64,000 nt of DNA from Pandoraea vervacti (GCF_000934605.2 NZ_CP010897.2:4836001-4900000), one strand, 5' to 3'; positions 34,399 to 44,032 are shown, counted from the stretch's first letter. Program-made: numbers and translations. Notes: generated by a model not told the origin, from the letters alone.

Positions 34399-35472
34399 TT
34401 ATGAACGCGGTTGGGCGGCGGGCGAATCGCTGCTCGTGCCTGCGCTCAGTTGTGCGTGCGTTGCCGCATTGGCGGCCATCGTCGCTGCGGTGCGCAACGC
34501 TTCAAGCAGGCTGCCGCTGTCGGCCTGGCCCGTCCCCGCGAGATCGAGCGCCGTGCCGTGATCGACCGAGGTCCGGATGATCGGCAAGCCCAGCGTGACG
34601 TTCACGCCTGCGCCGAAGCTCGCATATTTGAGCACCGGCAGGCCCTGATCGTGGTACATGGCCAGAACCGCGTCCGCGCCTTCGAGGTGACGCGGCTGAA
34701 ACAGCGTGTCGGCCGGATAGGGTCCGCGCGCATCGATACCGACCGCATTGGCGTCCGCCAATGCGGGGGTGATGACGTCGATCTCCTCGCGCCCGAGATA
34801 ACCCGATTCGCCCGCATGCGGGTTCAGGCCGGTCACGAGAATGCGCGGGCGCGTCACACCGAAATGACGCATCAGATCCTGATTGAGAATGACGAGCGTT
34901 CGCAGCAGTTCGTCGCGACGGATCGCACCGGGCACCTGCGCCAGCGGCAGGTGCGTGGTCGCCAGCGCAACGCGCAGTCCTCCGCCCGCGAGCATCATCA
35001 CCACGCGCGGCGTACCCGTGCGCTCGGCGAGATACTCGGTATGTCCGGTAAAGGCAACGCCACTGTCGTTGATCGTGCTCTTTTGCAAAGGCGCCGTGAC
35101 AATGGCGTCGTACGTTCCTGCGAGCGCCCCGTCGATGGCGTCGTCGAGCATGGCCAGCACGTAGCGGCCATTGGCGGCGTCGAGACTTCCGGGCGTCACC
35201 GGCGCGGCAAGCGGATGATGCACGACGCGCACCGCACCGCTTGCGAGCAGGTCCTGCCACGCATCGCCCAGCCCGACGGCCTGTGCCCGCGCCGCAAGCA
35301 ACGACGCATCGCCGAGCACGGCAAACCGGCAGCCGGCGAGCGAGGAAGCATCGGAAGGGGAATCAGGCGAAGCGGCGAGGCACTTCACGAGTGCCTGCAC
35401 CGTCAACTCCGGCCCGACACCCGCCGGCTCACCCGTGGTGATGGCAAGAACGAAGGGCCGGTCGGAAGTCAT
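34399..35472 (-). CDS. pdxA: 4-hydroxythreonine-4-phosphate dehydrogenase
   Basis: This 357-residue enzyme of pyridoxal 5'-phosphate synthesis oxidises 4-phosphohydroxy-threonine with NAD. The N-terminus shows ITTGEPAGVGPEL. The metal-site regions are visible as AFTGHTEYLAERTG and YHDQGLPVLKYASFG, followed by GLPIIRTSVDHGTALDLAGTG. The length is slightly above the E. coli enzyme (329) because of the Ala/Ser-rich end and a loop near residue 35. It lies between surA and rsmA, as in many proteobacteria. Confidence 0.97.
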   Translation of the reverse strand: MTSDRPFVLAITTGEPAGVGPELTVQALVKCLAASPDSPSDASSLAGCRFAVLGDASLLAARAQAVGLGDAWQDLLASGAVRVVHHPLAAPVTPGSLDAANGRYVLAMLDDAIDGALAGTYDAIVTAPLQKSTINDSGVAFTGHTEYLAERTGTPRVVMMLAGGGLRVALATTHLPLAQVPGAIRRDELLRTLVILNQDLMRHFGVTRPRILVTGLNPHAGESGYLGREEIDVITPALADANAVGIDARGPYPADTLFQPRHLEGADAVLAMYHDQGLPVLKYASFGAGVNVTLGLPIIRTSVDHGTALDLAGTGQADSGSLLEALRTAATMAANAATHAQLSAGTSSDSPAAQPRS

Positions 35473-35523
35473 GCTTGAAATGGGACGAAGGATCGAGTCA
35501 CGGAGTCACGGCTGGCGCGGCGC

Positions 35524-36891
35524 TTACTGCTGCGCGTTGCTCAGACGATAGTCGACATAGGCGCTGTCGCGCAGTTGCTGCAACCAGTCGCGGTATTGCT
35601 GATCGGCCTTGCGCCCGCGCAGCTCCTGCATGGCGAGGTTGCGTTCCTGATCGCCGGAAACCTGCGACTCGCGATGGCCCAGTGCCTGAATCAGGTGATA
35701 GCCGTACTCCGAGCGCACCGGATCGCTGATCTGACCGTCCTTGAGTTCGGACATGGCGCGCTCGAACGCGGGCACCGTCTCGCCGGGCGAAATCCAGCCC
35801 AGATCGCCACCCTGCGACGCCGAACCGTCCTTCGAGTTCTCACGGGCCGCGACAGCGAAGTCGAGCTGACCCGCTTCGATCTTCGTCTTGAGATCGAGCA
35901 GCTTCTTGCGTGCAGCCTCTTCCGAGACACCGTCACCCACGGGGATCAGGATGTGACGCGCATGGATCTGCGGCACCGTCATGCCCTGATCGCCGCCCTG
36001 TTTGCGGGATTCGACCAGCTTGATGACGTGGAAACCGTTGTTGCTGCGAAGCACCTGCGGCACGACAGTGCCCGGCTGCAACTTCTGAATCTGGTTCAGG
36101 TACAGGTCGGGAATACGCTCGGGAATACGGAAGCCCATGTCGCCACCGTTCGCGGCATCCGAAGCGTCCGAATACTGTTTGGCCAGCGCGGCGAAATCAC
36201 CACCGGCCTTCGCCTTGTCCAGCGCCTCGGCAGCCTTCTTCTGCGCGGCGCTGACCTGATCGGCGGACGCACCGTCCGGCACCTTTACCAGAATCTCGCT
36301 CAGACGGTATTCCGTCTCCGTCGGCGCAGCCGTGGCGCCGCGCTGTGCGGCGAGATACGAATTGATTTCCGAGTCGCTCACCTGCACCTGGCTGTCGACC
36401 TCGCGATCGCGCAGTCGCGCCATGATGATCTGTTCGCGCACTTCCTTGCGGAAGGCATCCCAGGGCACACCGGCCTGTGCGAGACGCGCCTTGTACTGAG
36501 CGACGCTCAGACGGTTGTCGGCCGCGATACGCTGCAAGGCCTGTTCGACGTCGGCGTCCTTCACGACGATGCCGACTTCCTTGGCGCGCTGGAGTTGCAC
36601 CTGCGTGACGATCATCTGTTCGAGCACCTGACGCTGCAACAGGTCGGCGTCCGGTATCGGGCGCTTGGCGAGCGTCAGTTGATGTTTCGCTTCCTCGATA
36701 CGCGTGTCGAGTTCCTTGCGGGTGATCACGCTGTCGTTGACCACGGCAACGATGGAATCGACCGGACGTGCGGAAGACGCAGGCGCGCCTGCCGCGCGGG
36801 CACTGACCGGCGCGGGCTGAGCCACCGCCACCCCGGCGGCGAGACACAGGCTCGCCAGCAGCGAGGCACGCTTCACAAACATGTCATTCAT
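35524..36891 (-). CDS. surA: Periplasmic chaperone/peptidyl-prolyl isomerase SurA
   Basis: This 455-residue periplasmic chaperone handles outer-membrane beta-barrel precursors. A signal peptide (residues 1-25, KRASLLASLCLAAGVAVAQP) precedes an N-terminal chaperone domain (VDSIVAVVNDSVITRKELD) and two parvulin domains (about residues 200-300 and 312-410). Signs of these are HVIKLVESR and HARHILIPVGDGVSE, then GGDLGWISPGETVPAFE. The start (36891, or the ATG at 36882) overlaps the lptD stop by 8 bp, so chaperone and client are co-expressed. Confidence 0.96.
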   Translation of the reverse strand: MNDMFVKRASLLASLCLAAGVAVAQPAPVSARAAGAPASSARPVDSIVAVVNDSVITRKELDTRIEEAKHQLTLAKRPIPDADLLQRQVLEQMIVTQVQLQRAKEVGIVVKDADVEQALQRIAADNRLSVAQYKARLAQAGVPWDAFRKEVREQIIMARLRDREVDSQVQVSDSEINSYLAAQRGATAAPTETEYRLSEILVKVPDGASADQVSAAQKKAAEALDKAKAGGDFAALAKQYSDASDAANGGDMGFRIPERIPDLYLNQIQKLQPGTVVPQVLRSNNGFHVIKLVESRKQGGDQGMTVPQIHARHILIPVGDGVSEEAARKKLLDLKTKIEAGQLDFAVAARENSKDGSASQGGDLGWISPGETVPAFERAMSELKDGQISDPVRSEYGYHLIQALGHRESQVSGDQERNLAMQELRGRKADQQYRDWLQQLRDSAYVDYRLSNAQQ

Positions 36892-39244
36892 AGTTGCTGA
36901 ATCGAGAAGGAATCTGGTTCGTCGGCGGCGGCTGATAGCCCGGCACCCCGACCTTGAAGGCTTCTGTGGCGCTGTTGCCGGACTTGGTCAAGCCCTTCAA
37001 CTCCAACTGCGCGAAGATACGCGAAGTTGTCGTCGTGGCGTTGGTCGCGTAGCGCTGAAGCCCCACCCGGAAGGCCCAGCAGTCGGCATCATACTCGAAA
37101 CCCGCCAGGGCATCGATGAACGTCTTGTCCGTAATGCTGTAGTTCAGGCGGCCGACGACGCCGAATCGCGGTGTGATCGGCCACTGACCGGAAAGTTCGA
37201 TCTGGTTGATCGGAGTGACGCCAAGTGTGGTTTGTCCCACCACCGGCGCAGGGTTTCGCAAGTAGCGGTAATACAGATTGAAGACCTTGCGCTCGCCCGG
37301 GCGCCAAGTCACACCAACGTCCGATCGGTTGAATTGCGAAGTACTCGGGCTGTACTGGACCGCCGAGCTGAAGGTGATGTTGCTGTACAGCAATGCCGAG
37401 CCGCCCACCAGAAAGTCGGACACGCCCGCGTCTTCCGGCACGCCGCCCGGCATCGTCACGCGCGACTGCTGAATGTTGTACCGCTGGGCGTACCAGACAC
37501 GTCCACGCTCCACCCCCGTATCTGCATCGATCAGACGCGACGTCAGCGCAGCGGTGACACGGTTCGCATCCTGAATGCGATCGACCCCGATGAACGAGTT
37601 CTCGCTGAAGATTTCCGCGAGGTTGAAGTCCGCCACCGCGCTATCGAAAATCGGAATCGAGCTCTGATCGCGATACGGCGTATAGACATAAAACAGGCGC
37701 GGCTCCAACGTCTGCTTCATCGCCGTGCCGAACAGCGTCAACGGGCGCTCGAACGTCAGCCCCGTATCGAGACTGACCGTCGGCAACGTGCGCGTGATCG
37801 ACGACTGCATCGTCGAACCGTTCGGATAATTGACGTTGTACGCCGCCGCGTTGAATATGACCTTCGGGACGATGAAATAGCCGGGCGTCAGAATCGGATA
37901 GCTCAACGTCGGCTGGGCGTAAATCCGCTCGCCGTTCGGCTGCCCCGTCCATGACGCGATCTGGAAACGGTTGTACCGGATCGGCATGGTGAAATCGAAG
38001 CCGTGGAAATCGAGCTTGTTATACGTCGCCGACAGTTCCGGCACCGACTCGTATTGCGGCACGCTGGGCGCAAGCGTCTGATACTTGAGAACACGTGCAA
38101 GGAACGCCCAGTCGCCGTAGCTCCACGTCAGTCCAGCTTCGCGACTGTATACGCGTTGCACCCCGGTCTGAAAATTGGTGCCTGCGCCGAAGTCGTCCGG
38201 GTAAGTGTCGTCCGACACTTTGGTGAAATTGACGTAGCCATTCACGCCATAGCCTAGCGCCTGGCTATGCTGGAACGTAAATGTGTAACGTGCGTCGCCC
38301 GTGACGCGGTCCTTCGGCAGGTATTCGATGTGAAACAGCCCTGCGTACGTCGGCTCGAGATAACGAAAATCGGCCACACCCATCACCCCGCGCTTGGTCA
38401 TGATGCGCGGCGTGATCGTCAGATCGCGGTTCGGTGCAATGTTGAAATAGTACGGCGTGGCCAGCTCGAAACCCGTGCGACTCGACTGCGTGAACGTCGG
38501 CGCCAGAAAGCCGGAGCGCCGCTCGTTCGACGTCGGAAACGACAAATAAGGGCTGGCGAGGATCGGTACACCCTGGAAGAACAGAATGCCGTTATAGGCC
38601 GTGCCCTCCTGCTGCTCCTGATCGAACTCGAACTCGGACGCCTTGATGTACCAGGCGGGTGTTTTTCCCTCTTCCGAACATTCGCAGGCGGAGTATGTGC
38701 CACGCTGGAGCGTGACGACATTGTTCGCCTCGATATCCGCACGCTCGGACTTCCCGCCGCCGCCCGACACGAGCCGGTAGGTCGGCGTCAACATGTAACC
38801 GTCGCCAGCGCTCGTATACATATGCGCTTCGGGGCCGACGAACATATTGCCGCCCTGCGACAAACGCGCGTTGCCGTGCGCTACCACCTCGTCGGTGTCC
38901 TGGTCGTACGTCAGGCGATCGCCCTTCACGAACGAACGGTACTTGCGCGCTTCGGCATCGCCGTCGACGGTAGCGTCGACATTGGTCCGACCGGTGAGGC
39001 TCATGCCGCGCACGTACATCGGTACGTCTTCACCGTTCGCGAGCGGGTTGTCGACAAGGGCGGGCACCGTACGCAGCACGAGACCATCGCTCTTTGCAAT
39101 ATCGGGAGGGGGAGCTTCCTGCGCACCGGCGAGCGAACACCACACCCCCGGCAAGGAGAGCAGGAGCGCCAGTGGCTTGCGTCGCGTGCGCATCACGCGA
39201 CGCAGCGAAGAGACTTCATTCGTAAGGACTTGTTTATCCGGCAT
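36884..39244 (-). CDS. lptD: LPS-assembly outer membrane protein LptD
   Basis: This 786-residue outer-membrane protein inserts LPS into the outer leaflet together with LptE. A signal peptide (RRKPLALLLSLPGVWCSLAGAQ) precedes the periplasmic OstA-type domain (about residues 70-230) and the large C-terminal barrel. The N-terminal domain holds a close Cys pair (SACECSEE), and one Cys lies near the end (DADCWAF), so the disulphide pattern differs from the four-Cys E. coli arrangement. Starts at 39244 or 39193 are both possible. The frame is open upstream to 39544. A perfect inverted repeat lies just upstream. Confidence 0.95.
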   Translation of the reverse strand: MPDKQVLTNEVSSLRRVMRTRRKPLALLLSLPGVWCSLAGAQEAPPPDIAKSDGLVLRTVPALVDNPLANGEDVPMYVRGMSLTGRTNVDATVDGDAEARKYRSFVKGDRLTYDQDTDEVVAHGNARLSQGGNMFVGPEAHMYTSAGDGYMLTPTYRLVSGGGGKSERADIEANNVVTLQRGTYSACECSEEGKTPAWYIKASEFEFDQEQQEGTAYNGILFFQGVPILASPYLSFPTSNERRSGFLAPTFTQSSRTGFELATPYYFNIAPNRDLTITPRIMTKRGVMGVADFRYLEPTYAGLFHIEYLPKDRVTGDARYTFTFQHSQALGYGVNGYVNFTKVSDDTYPDDFGAGTNFQTGVQRVYSREAGLTWSYGDWAFLARVLKYQTLAPSVPQYESVPELSATYNKLDFHGFDFTMPIRYNRFQIASWTGQPNGERIYAQPTLSYPILTPGYFIVPKVIFNAAAYNVNYPNGSTMQSSITRTLPTVSLDTGLTFERPLTLFGTAMKQTLEPRLFYVYTPYRDQSSIPIFDSAVADFNLAEIFSENSFIGVDRIQDANRVTAALTSRLIDADTGVERGRVWYAQRYNIQQSRVTMPGGVPEDAGVSDFLVGGSALLYSNITFSSAVQYSPSTSQFNRSDVGVTWRPGERKVFNLYYRYLRNPAPVVGQTTLGVTPINQIELSGQWPITPRFGVVGRLNYSITDKTFIDALAGFEYDADCWAFRVGLQRYATNATTTTSRIFAQLELKGLTKSGNSATEAFKVGVPGYQPPPTNQIPSRFSNYE

Positions 39245-39275
39245 GTACGCAAACAGCGTGACAATCGTGGCGCCG

Positions 39276-39307
39276 CTTGCGGGCAGCCAATCCCGCCTGC
39301 CCGCAAG
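39276..39307. repeat. Perfect 11-bp inverted repeat between lptD and amgK
   Basis: CTTGCGGGCAG (39276-39286) and CTGCCCGCAAG (39297-39307) are exact reverse complements with a 10-nt spacer. The element lies 32-63 bp upstream of the lptD ATG in the divergent lptD/amgK control region. It may be an operator or a hairpin in the lptD leader. Confidence 0.55.
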
Positions 39308-39407
39308 GCTTTGCCGGGACATTCGGGACGGTCGATCGAGGTCGAGAAACAGGGCGTCTGGAAAACATGATCGGGTATTATATGGCAAGACGTTTACCGC
39401 CCCCATC

Positions 39408-40493
39408 ATGACTGCACATCCCACCGCTTCCGCGAGTGTTTCGAACGCTTCCAGCGCCCTCGCCGACACGACCGATCCCCGCCTGCAAGCGCTGTCGCAC
39501 TGGCTCTCCGGCCTGTCCGCTCCCTTCTCGCTCGACATGGCCAATTGGTCGCCGGCCTCCGCCGACGCGAGCTTCCGGCGCTACTTCCGCATCGGCAGCT
39601 TCGACCCGGCGCATCCGAGCCTGATCGTGATGGACGCGCCGCCGCCACAAGAGGATTGCCGCCCGTTCGTGCACGTTGCCGGTTTGCTCGACGAGGCGGG
39701 CCTGCAAGCGCCGAAAGTGCTGGCGGAAGATCTCGCGCAGGGATTCCTGCTGCTCACGGATCTGGGCCGCGAGACCTATCTCGACGTGCTCAACGACGAT
39801 AACGCGCGAGCGCTCATGCGCGCCGCGCTCGACGCGCTGATCGTCTGGCAGAAGAGTTCCCGCGCCGACGTCCTGCCGGCCTACGACACGGCGCTGCTCC
39901 AGCGCGAACTGGATCTGTTCCCCGACTGGTACATCGGCAAGCACCTGAAGGTGGAGCTGAGCGAGGCGCAGCGCGCCACGCTCGATCGCGTCAACCAGTT
40001 GCTCATCGAGAGTGCGCTCGCGCAGCCCAGGGTGTTCGTGCATCGCGACTACATGCCGCGCAACCTGATGCCGGGCCTGCCCGGCACCACGGGACCCGGC
40101 ATTCTCGACTTTCAGGATGCGGTCTACGGCCCGCTCACCTACGATGTCATCTCGCTCATGCGCGATGCGTTCCTCAGTTGGGACGAGGAGCGTCAGCTCG
40201 ACTGGCTTGCGTACTACTGGGAACGGGCGCGCAAGGCCGGGCTGCCGGTCGACGCCGACTTCGGCGAGTTCTATCGCCAGGCCGAGTGGATGGGGCTGCA
40301 ACGTCACCTCAAGGTGCTCGGCATCTTCGCGCGCATCAACTACCGCGACGGCAAGCCGCGCTATCTGGCCGACACCCCGCGCTTCATCGAATACGCCCGC
40401 AAGGTCGCGGACCGTTACGCGCCGTTGCGTCCGCTGGCCAAACTGCTCGACGAACTGACCGGCCAGCAGGTCGACGTCGGTTACACGTTCTGA
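39408..40493 (+). CDS. amgK: N-acetylmuramate/N-acetylglucosamine 1-kinase AmgK
   Basis: This 361-residue aminoglycoside-phosphotransferase-like sugar kinase phosphorylates MurNAc at C1 in the peptidoglycan recycling route that bypasses de novo UDP-MurNAc synthesis. The kinase core shows ASADASFRRYFRI near the start, the catalytic H212-x-D214 in VFVHRDYMPRNLM, and D234 in ILDFQDA. The ATG at 39408 is chosen over the longer open frame because it matches relatives. murU follows 10 bp later, and the pair is divergent from lptD as in Pseudomonas. Confidence 0.94.
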   Translation: MTAHPTASASVSNASSALADTTDPRLQALSHWLSGLSAPFSLDMANWSPASADASFRRYFRIGSFDPAHPSLIVMDAPPPQEDCRPFVHVAGLLDEAGLQAPKVLAEDLAQGFLLLTDLGRETYLDVLNDDNARALMRAALDALIVWQKSSRADVLPAYDTALLQRELDLFPDWYIGKHLKVELSEAQRATLDRVNQLLIESALAQPRVFVHRDYMPRNLMPGLPGTTGPGILDFQDAVYGPLTYDVISLMRDAFLSWDEERQLDWLAYYWERARKAGLPVDADFGEFYRQAEWMGLQRHLKVLGIFARINYRDGKPRYLADTPRFIEYARKVADRYAPLRPLAKLLDELTGQQVDVGYTF

Positions 40494-40503
40494 GGCCCGC
40501 AAC

Positions 40504-41244
40504 ATGAAGGCGATGATCTTCGCCGCCGGACGCGGCGAGCGCATGCGTCCGCTCACGGACACGACCCCAAAGCCGCTGCTGTGCGTCGGCGACAAGCCGA
40601 TCGTGGTCTGGCAGATCGAGGCGCTGGCCCGCGCAGGCTTCACCGATATCGTCATCAATCACGCCTGGCTCGGCGCACAGATCGAGGCCGCGCTTGGCGA
40701 CGGCAGCGCCTTCGGCGTGCGTCTCGCCTATTCGGCCGAAGCGCAAGCCCTCGAGACGGCCGGCGGCATTGCGAAGGCCCGGGACCTGCTCGAAGGCGAC
40801 GGCAACATCGTCCTGGCGGTCTCCGGCGACGTCTTCACCACCTTCGATTACGCGACGCTTGCGGCGCCAGCGCAGCGCCTGGCGGCACAGCCGGTACCCG
40901 GCATGCATCTGGTGATGGTGCCCAACCCGGCGTTTCATCCGACCGGCGACTTCGCTCTTGACGCCTCGGGCCGTCTGTACGCACGCGAGGCTGCGCCCGC
41001 CACCGGCGTACCGCTGACGTTCGGCAACATTGCGCTCTACGACCTGCGGCTGTTCGACGGCATCGCCCCCGGCACACGCATGGCGCTCACACCGCTGTAC
41101 CAGCGTGCGGTCGCCGCCGGGCAAGCCAGTGGCGAGCGCTTCGACGGCGTCTGGGAGAACGTCGGCACGCCGGCACAACTGGCCGCGCTGGACGCCGAAG
41201 TGCGCGCCCGGCACGACCTCGTTCCCGGCAGTAGAATCGCCTGA
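40504..41244 (+). CDS. murU: N-acetylmuramate alpha-1-phosphate uridylyltransferase MurU
   Basis: This 246-residue nucleotidyltransferase makes UDP-MurNAc from MurNAc-1-phosphate, completing the AmgK/MurU salvage route. That route lowers sensitivity to fosfomycin in bacteria that have it. The nucleotide signature is FAAGRGERMRPLT (residues 6-18), and TPKPLLCVGDKPI and the AGFTDIVINHAWL block follow. Asp in VSGDVFTTFDY is the expected metal ligand. Confidence 0.94.
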   Translation: MKAMIFAAGRGERMRPLTDTTPKPLLCVGDKPIVVWQIEALARAGFTDIVINHAWLGAQIEAALGDGSAFGVRLAYSAEAQALETAGGIAKARDLLEGDGNIVLAVSGDVFTTFDYATLAAPAQRLAAQPVPGMHLVMVPNPAFHPTGDFALDASGRLYAREAAPATGVPLTFGNIALYDLRLFDGIAPGTRMALTPLYQRAVAAGQASGERFDGVWENVGTPAQLAALDAEVRARHDLVPGSRIA

Positions 41245-41260
41245 ATACGCGACAGGTCAA

Positions 41261-41304
41261 ACGACCCTAATACGATCGTTGGACGATCTTTGAACGATCC
41301 TCGC
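41261..41304 (+). repeat. Four phased 11-bp direct repeats between murU and pepP
   Basis: ACGACC at 41261 and ACGATC at 41272, 41283 and 41294 recur with an exact 11-bp period, while the five bases between differ. The array ends 47 bp before the pepP ATG, in the murU-pepP gap. This could be a phased binding site on one DNA face; no regulator is known. Confidence 0.5.
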
Positions 41305-41351
41305 TCGAACGCCGAAAGAACTACAACCCATCCCCGACAATGGAGCCCGCG

Positions 41352-42683
41352 ATGTCTGATTCCCCGTACCGTGCCCGCCGCGAGCGAGTCATCGAACAGA
41401 TGCGCAAGGCCGGCGGCGGCGTCGCCATTGTGCCGACGGCCCCCGAAGTGCCGCGCAACCGCGACAGCGACTACCCCTATCGTCACGACAGCTACTTCTA
41501 TTACCTGTCGGGCTTCACGGAGCCCGAAGCCGTCGTCGTGCTCGATAGCCGTACGGGTCAATCGATCCTGTTCTGCCGTGCGAAGAACGAAGAGCGGGAG
41601 ATCTGGGACGGGTACCGTTATGGCCCGGAAGCCGCGCGCGAGGCCTTCGGTTTCGACGCCGCTTACGCCATCGACGACATCGACACGCGCTTGCCGCAAC
41701 TGCTCGCCGATGCCCCCGCCCTCTTCTACGCGCTCGGCGCCTCGGCACAGCAGGACCGTCAGGTGCGTCACTGGCTGAACGCCGTGCGCGCGCAGAGCCG
41801 CACCGGCGTGAGCGCCCCGTCGGCGGCCCACGACATCCGCGCGATTCTCGACGAGATGCGGCTGATCAAGGACAGCAGCGAGCTCGACATCATGGCCCGC
41901 GCCGGCAAGATTTCGGCCGACGCCCACGTGCGCGCGATGAAGGCGTCGCGCGTCGGGCTGCGCGAGTACCATCTCGAGGCCGAATTGCTGTACGAATTCC
42001 GTCGCCACGGTTCCCAGTTCCCGGCGTACGGTTCGATCGTCGCCACCGGCGCGAACGCGACCATCCTGCACTACCGCGCGGGCGACGCAGAACTGCGCGA
42101 CGGCGACCTCGTGCTGATCGACGCGGCCTGCGAACTCGACGGCTATGCCTCGGACATCACCCGTACCTTCCCGGCCAACGGCAAGTTCACCCCCGCGCAG
42201 CGCGAGCTGTACGACATCGTGCTGGCATCGCAGCAGGCAGCCATCGACGCCACCCGTGCGGGCGCGCGCTTCGACGCCCCGCATGACGCCGCCGTACGCG
42301 TGCTCGCGCAGGGCATGCTCGATACGGGCCTGCTCAAGCGAGACACCGTGGGCAGCCTTGACGATGTCATCGCCAACAAGTCATTCAGCCGCTTCTACAT
42401 GCACCGTACGGGCCACTGGATCGGCATGGACGTGCACGACTGCGGCGAATACCGCGAAGACGGGCCGAACGGCGAACGCCCGTGGCGAACGCTGGCGGCG
42501 AATATGGTCACGACCATCGAGCCGGGCATTTACGTACGTCCCGCGCCGGATATCGATGAGCGGTACTGGAACATCGGCATCCGGATCGAGGACGATGCGG
42601 TCGTCACCGCGCAGGGCTGCACGCTGCTCACGCGCGACGTGCCGGTCGACGCCGACGAAATCGAAGCGCTCATGCGCGGTTGA
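41352..42683 (+). CDS. pepP: Xaa-Pro aminopeptidase (PepP)
   Basis: This 443-residue dinuclear metal peptidase releases N-terminal residues that precede proline. The N-terminal creatinase-like domain includes RHDSYFYYLSGFTEPEAV. The catalytic pita-bread domain shows the metal ligands in DAACELDGYASDITRTFP (two Asp), HRTGHWIGMDVHDCGEY (His) and two Glu in TTIEPGIYVRP and GIRIEDD. The ATG at 41352 follows GGAG; an in-frame ATG at 41340 overlaps that site. The next gene begins 20 bp after the stop. Confidence 0.95.
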   Translation: MSDSPYRARRERVIEQMRKAGGGVAIVPTAPEVPRNRDSDYPYRHDSYFYYLSGFTEPEAVVVLDSRTGQSILFCRAKNEEREIWDGYRYGPEAAREAFGFDAAYAIDDIDTRLPQLLADAPALFYALGASAQQDRQVRHWLNAVRAQSRTGVSAPSAAHDIRAILDEMRLIKDSSELDIMARAGKISADAHVRAMKASRVGLREYHLEAELLYEFRRHGSQFPAYGSIVATGANATILHYRAGDAELRDGDLVLIDAACELDGYASDITRTFPANGKFTPAQRELYDIVLASQQAAIDATRAGARFDAPHDAAVRVLAQGMLDTGLLKRDTVGSLDDVIANKSFSRFYMHRTGHWIGMDVHDCGEYREDGPNGERPWRTLAANMVTTIEPGIYVRPAPDIDERYWNIGIRIEDDAVVTAQGCTLLTRDVPVDADEIEALMRG

Positions 42684-42703
42684 CGCCGGGCGCCCCGCCA
42701 CCG

Positions 42704-44032
42704 ATGACGAACGCCCAGACTTCCGGCAAGCTCGACACAGTCGACGCACTCGACACGTGCCCACCGGACCCGCGTCCGGCCGGGCGCTTCGACCTCGCGA
42801 TCGTGGGCGCAGGCCCCGTCGGCACGACGCTCGCCCTGCTGCTCGCGCAACGCGCACCGCACCTGCGTGTTGCGCTCATAGACGCGCGCGGCCCCCAAAC
42901 CGGGTACGACGATCCGCGCACGCTCGCCCTCTCGCACGGTAGCCGGGAAATTCTCGCGCGCGCAGGCGCGTGGCTGCACGACCGGACAGCGCTTGAGGCC
43001 ACACCCATCGAGCACATCCACGTTTCGCAGGCGCAACGCTTCGGCAGCACCGAAATCGACGCGCGCGAACACAACGTGCCAGCCCTCGGCTATGTCGTGC
43101 GATATGGCGCTCTGATGCACGCGCTCGACGACACGACGGCGCAACTCGCCTCCCGCGTCGAGCGCCTGCCGGTCGACACCTCGCTGACGGTGCTCGATGA
43201 CGGCGCCCCAGGCCTGCATCATTTCCGGGGGTTCCGTGCCATTGCGCTGCGCCAGGACTCGCAACAGGTCACGATCACGCTCGGCACGTCCGGCGACGAT
43301 CATGCCTGCACGCTGCACGCCACGCTCGCCGTCAACGCCGAAGGCGGTCTGTTCGAAGGACAGGCCTCGCGCCCTCGCGCCCGGGATTACGGTCAGACCG
43401 CGCTCGTCGGTTTCGTGAACTGCGAGCGCCCGCGTATCGGCTGGGCCTGGGAGCGTTTCACGCCGGACGGCCCGCTCGCCCTTCTGCCGCAGGAAAACGG
43501 CTATGCGCTCGTGTGGTGTTGCGCTCACGACGAGGCCAAACGGCGCCGTGAACTCGACGACGCCTCGTTCCTCGCCGAGTTGCACGAGGCGTTTGGCGAC
43601 AGAATGGGCCGATTCACATCGATCAGTGCGCGCGCAGGTTTCCCGCTCGGGCTGAACGCCCTGGGACAGGTGGTCGACGCACGCGTCGCGGCCATCGGCA
43701 ATGCCGCGCAAACGCTGCATCCGGTCGCCGGCCAGGGGCTGAACCTCGGTCTGCGCGACGCCTTCGACCTCGCCGACACGCTCGTTCGGCACGCCCGCAC
43801 GGCCACGACGCCGCGTGCCGTGCCTGGCCCCGCCGCACTGCGAGCCTTCGCCCGCCGCCGTCGCACCGACCGGGGACTCACGATTCGTATCACGGATGCA
43901 CTGCCGCGCATCTTCGGCATCGACGCCACACCGGTCGCCCTGCTGCGCGGCATCGCGCTCGCCGGTCTGGACCTCGTCCCGCCGCTCAAAACGGCCTTTG
44001 CCCGTCAGATGATGTTCGGCCAGCGGGGCTGA
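42704..44032 (+). CDS. ubiH: UbiH/UbiF/VisC family FAD-dependent hydroxylase
   Basis: This 442-residue flavoprotein monooxygenase probably hydroxylates the ring during ubiquinone synthesis. The FAD-binding GxGxxG is AIVGAGPVGTTLALLLAQ (near residue 33), and the second FAD region reads GNAAQTLHPVAGQGLNLGLRDAFDL. It follows pepP, the usual partner of ubiH in proteobacteria. UbiH versus UbiF/UbiI specificity cannot be fixed by eye. The start may be the ATG at 42704 or a TTG at 42680 that overlaps the pepP stop. Confidence 0.88.
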   Translation: MTNAQTSGKLDTVDALDTCPPDPRPAGRFDLAIVGAGPVGTTLALLLAQRAPHLRVALIDARGPQTGYDDPRTLALSHGSREILARAGAWLHDRTALEATPIEHIHVSQAQRFGSTEIDAREHNVPALGYVVRYGALMHALDDTTAQLASRVERLPVDTSLTVLDDGAPGLHHFRGFRAIALRQDSQQVTITLGTSGDDHACTLHATLAVNAEGGLFEGQASRPRARDYGQTALVGFVNCERPRIGWAWERFTPDGPLALLPQENGYALVWCCAHDEAKRRRELDDASFLAELHEAFGDRMGRFTSISARAGFPLGLNALGQVVDARVAAIGNAAQTLHPVAGQGLNLGLRDAFDLADTLVRHARTATTPRAVPGPAALRAFARRRRTDRGLTIRITDALPRIFGIDATPVALLRGIALAGLDLVPPLKTAFARQMMFGQRG

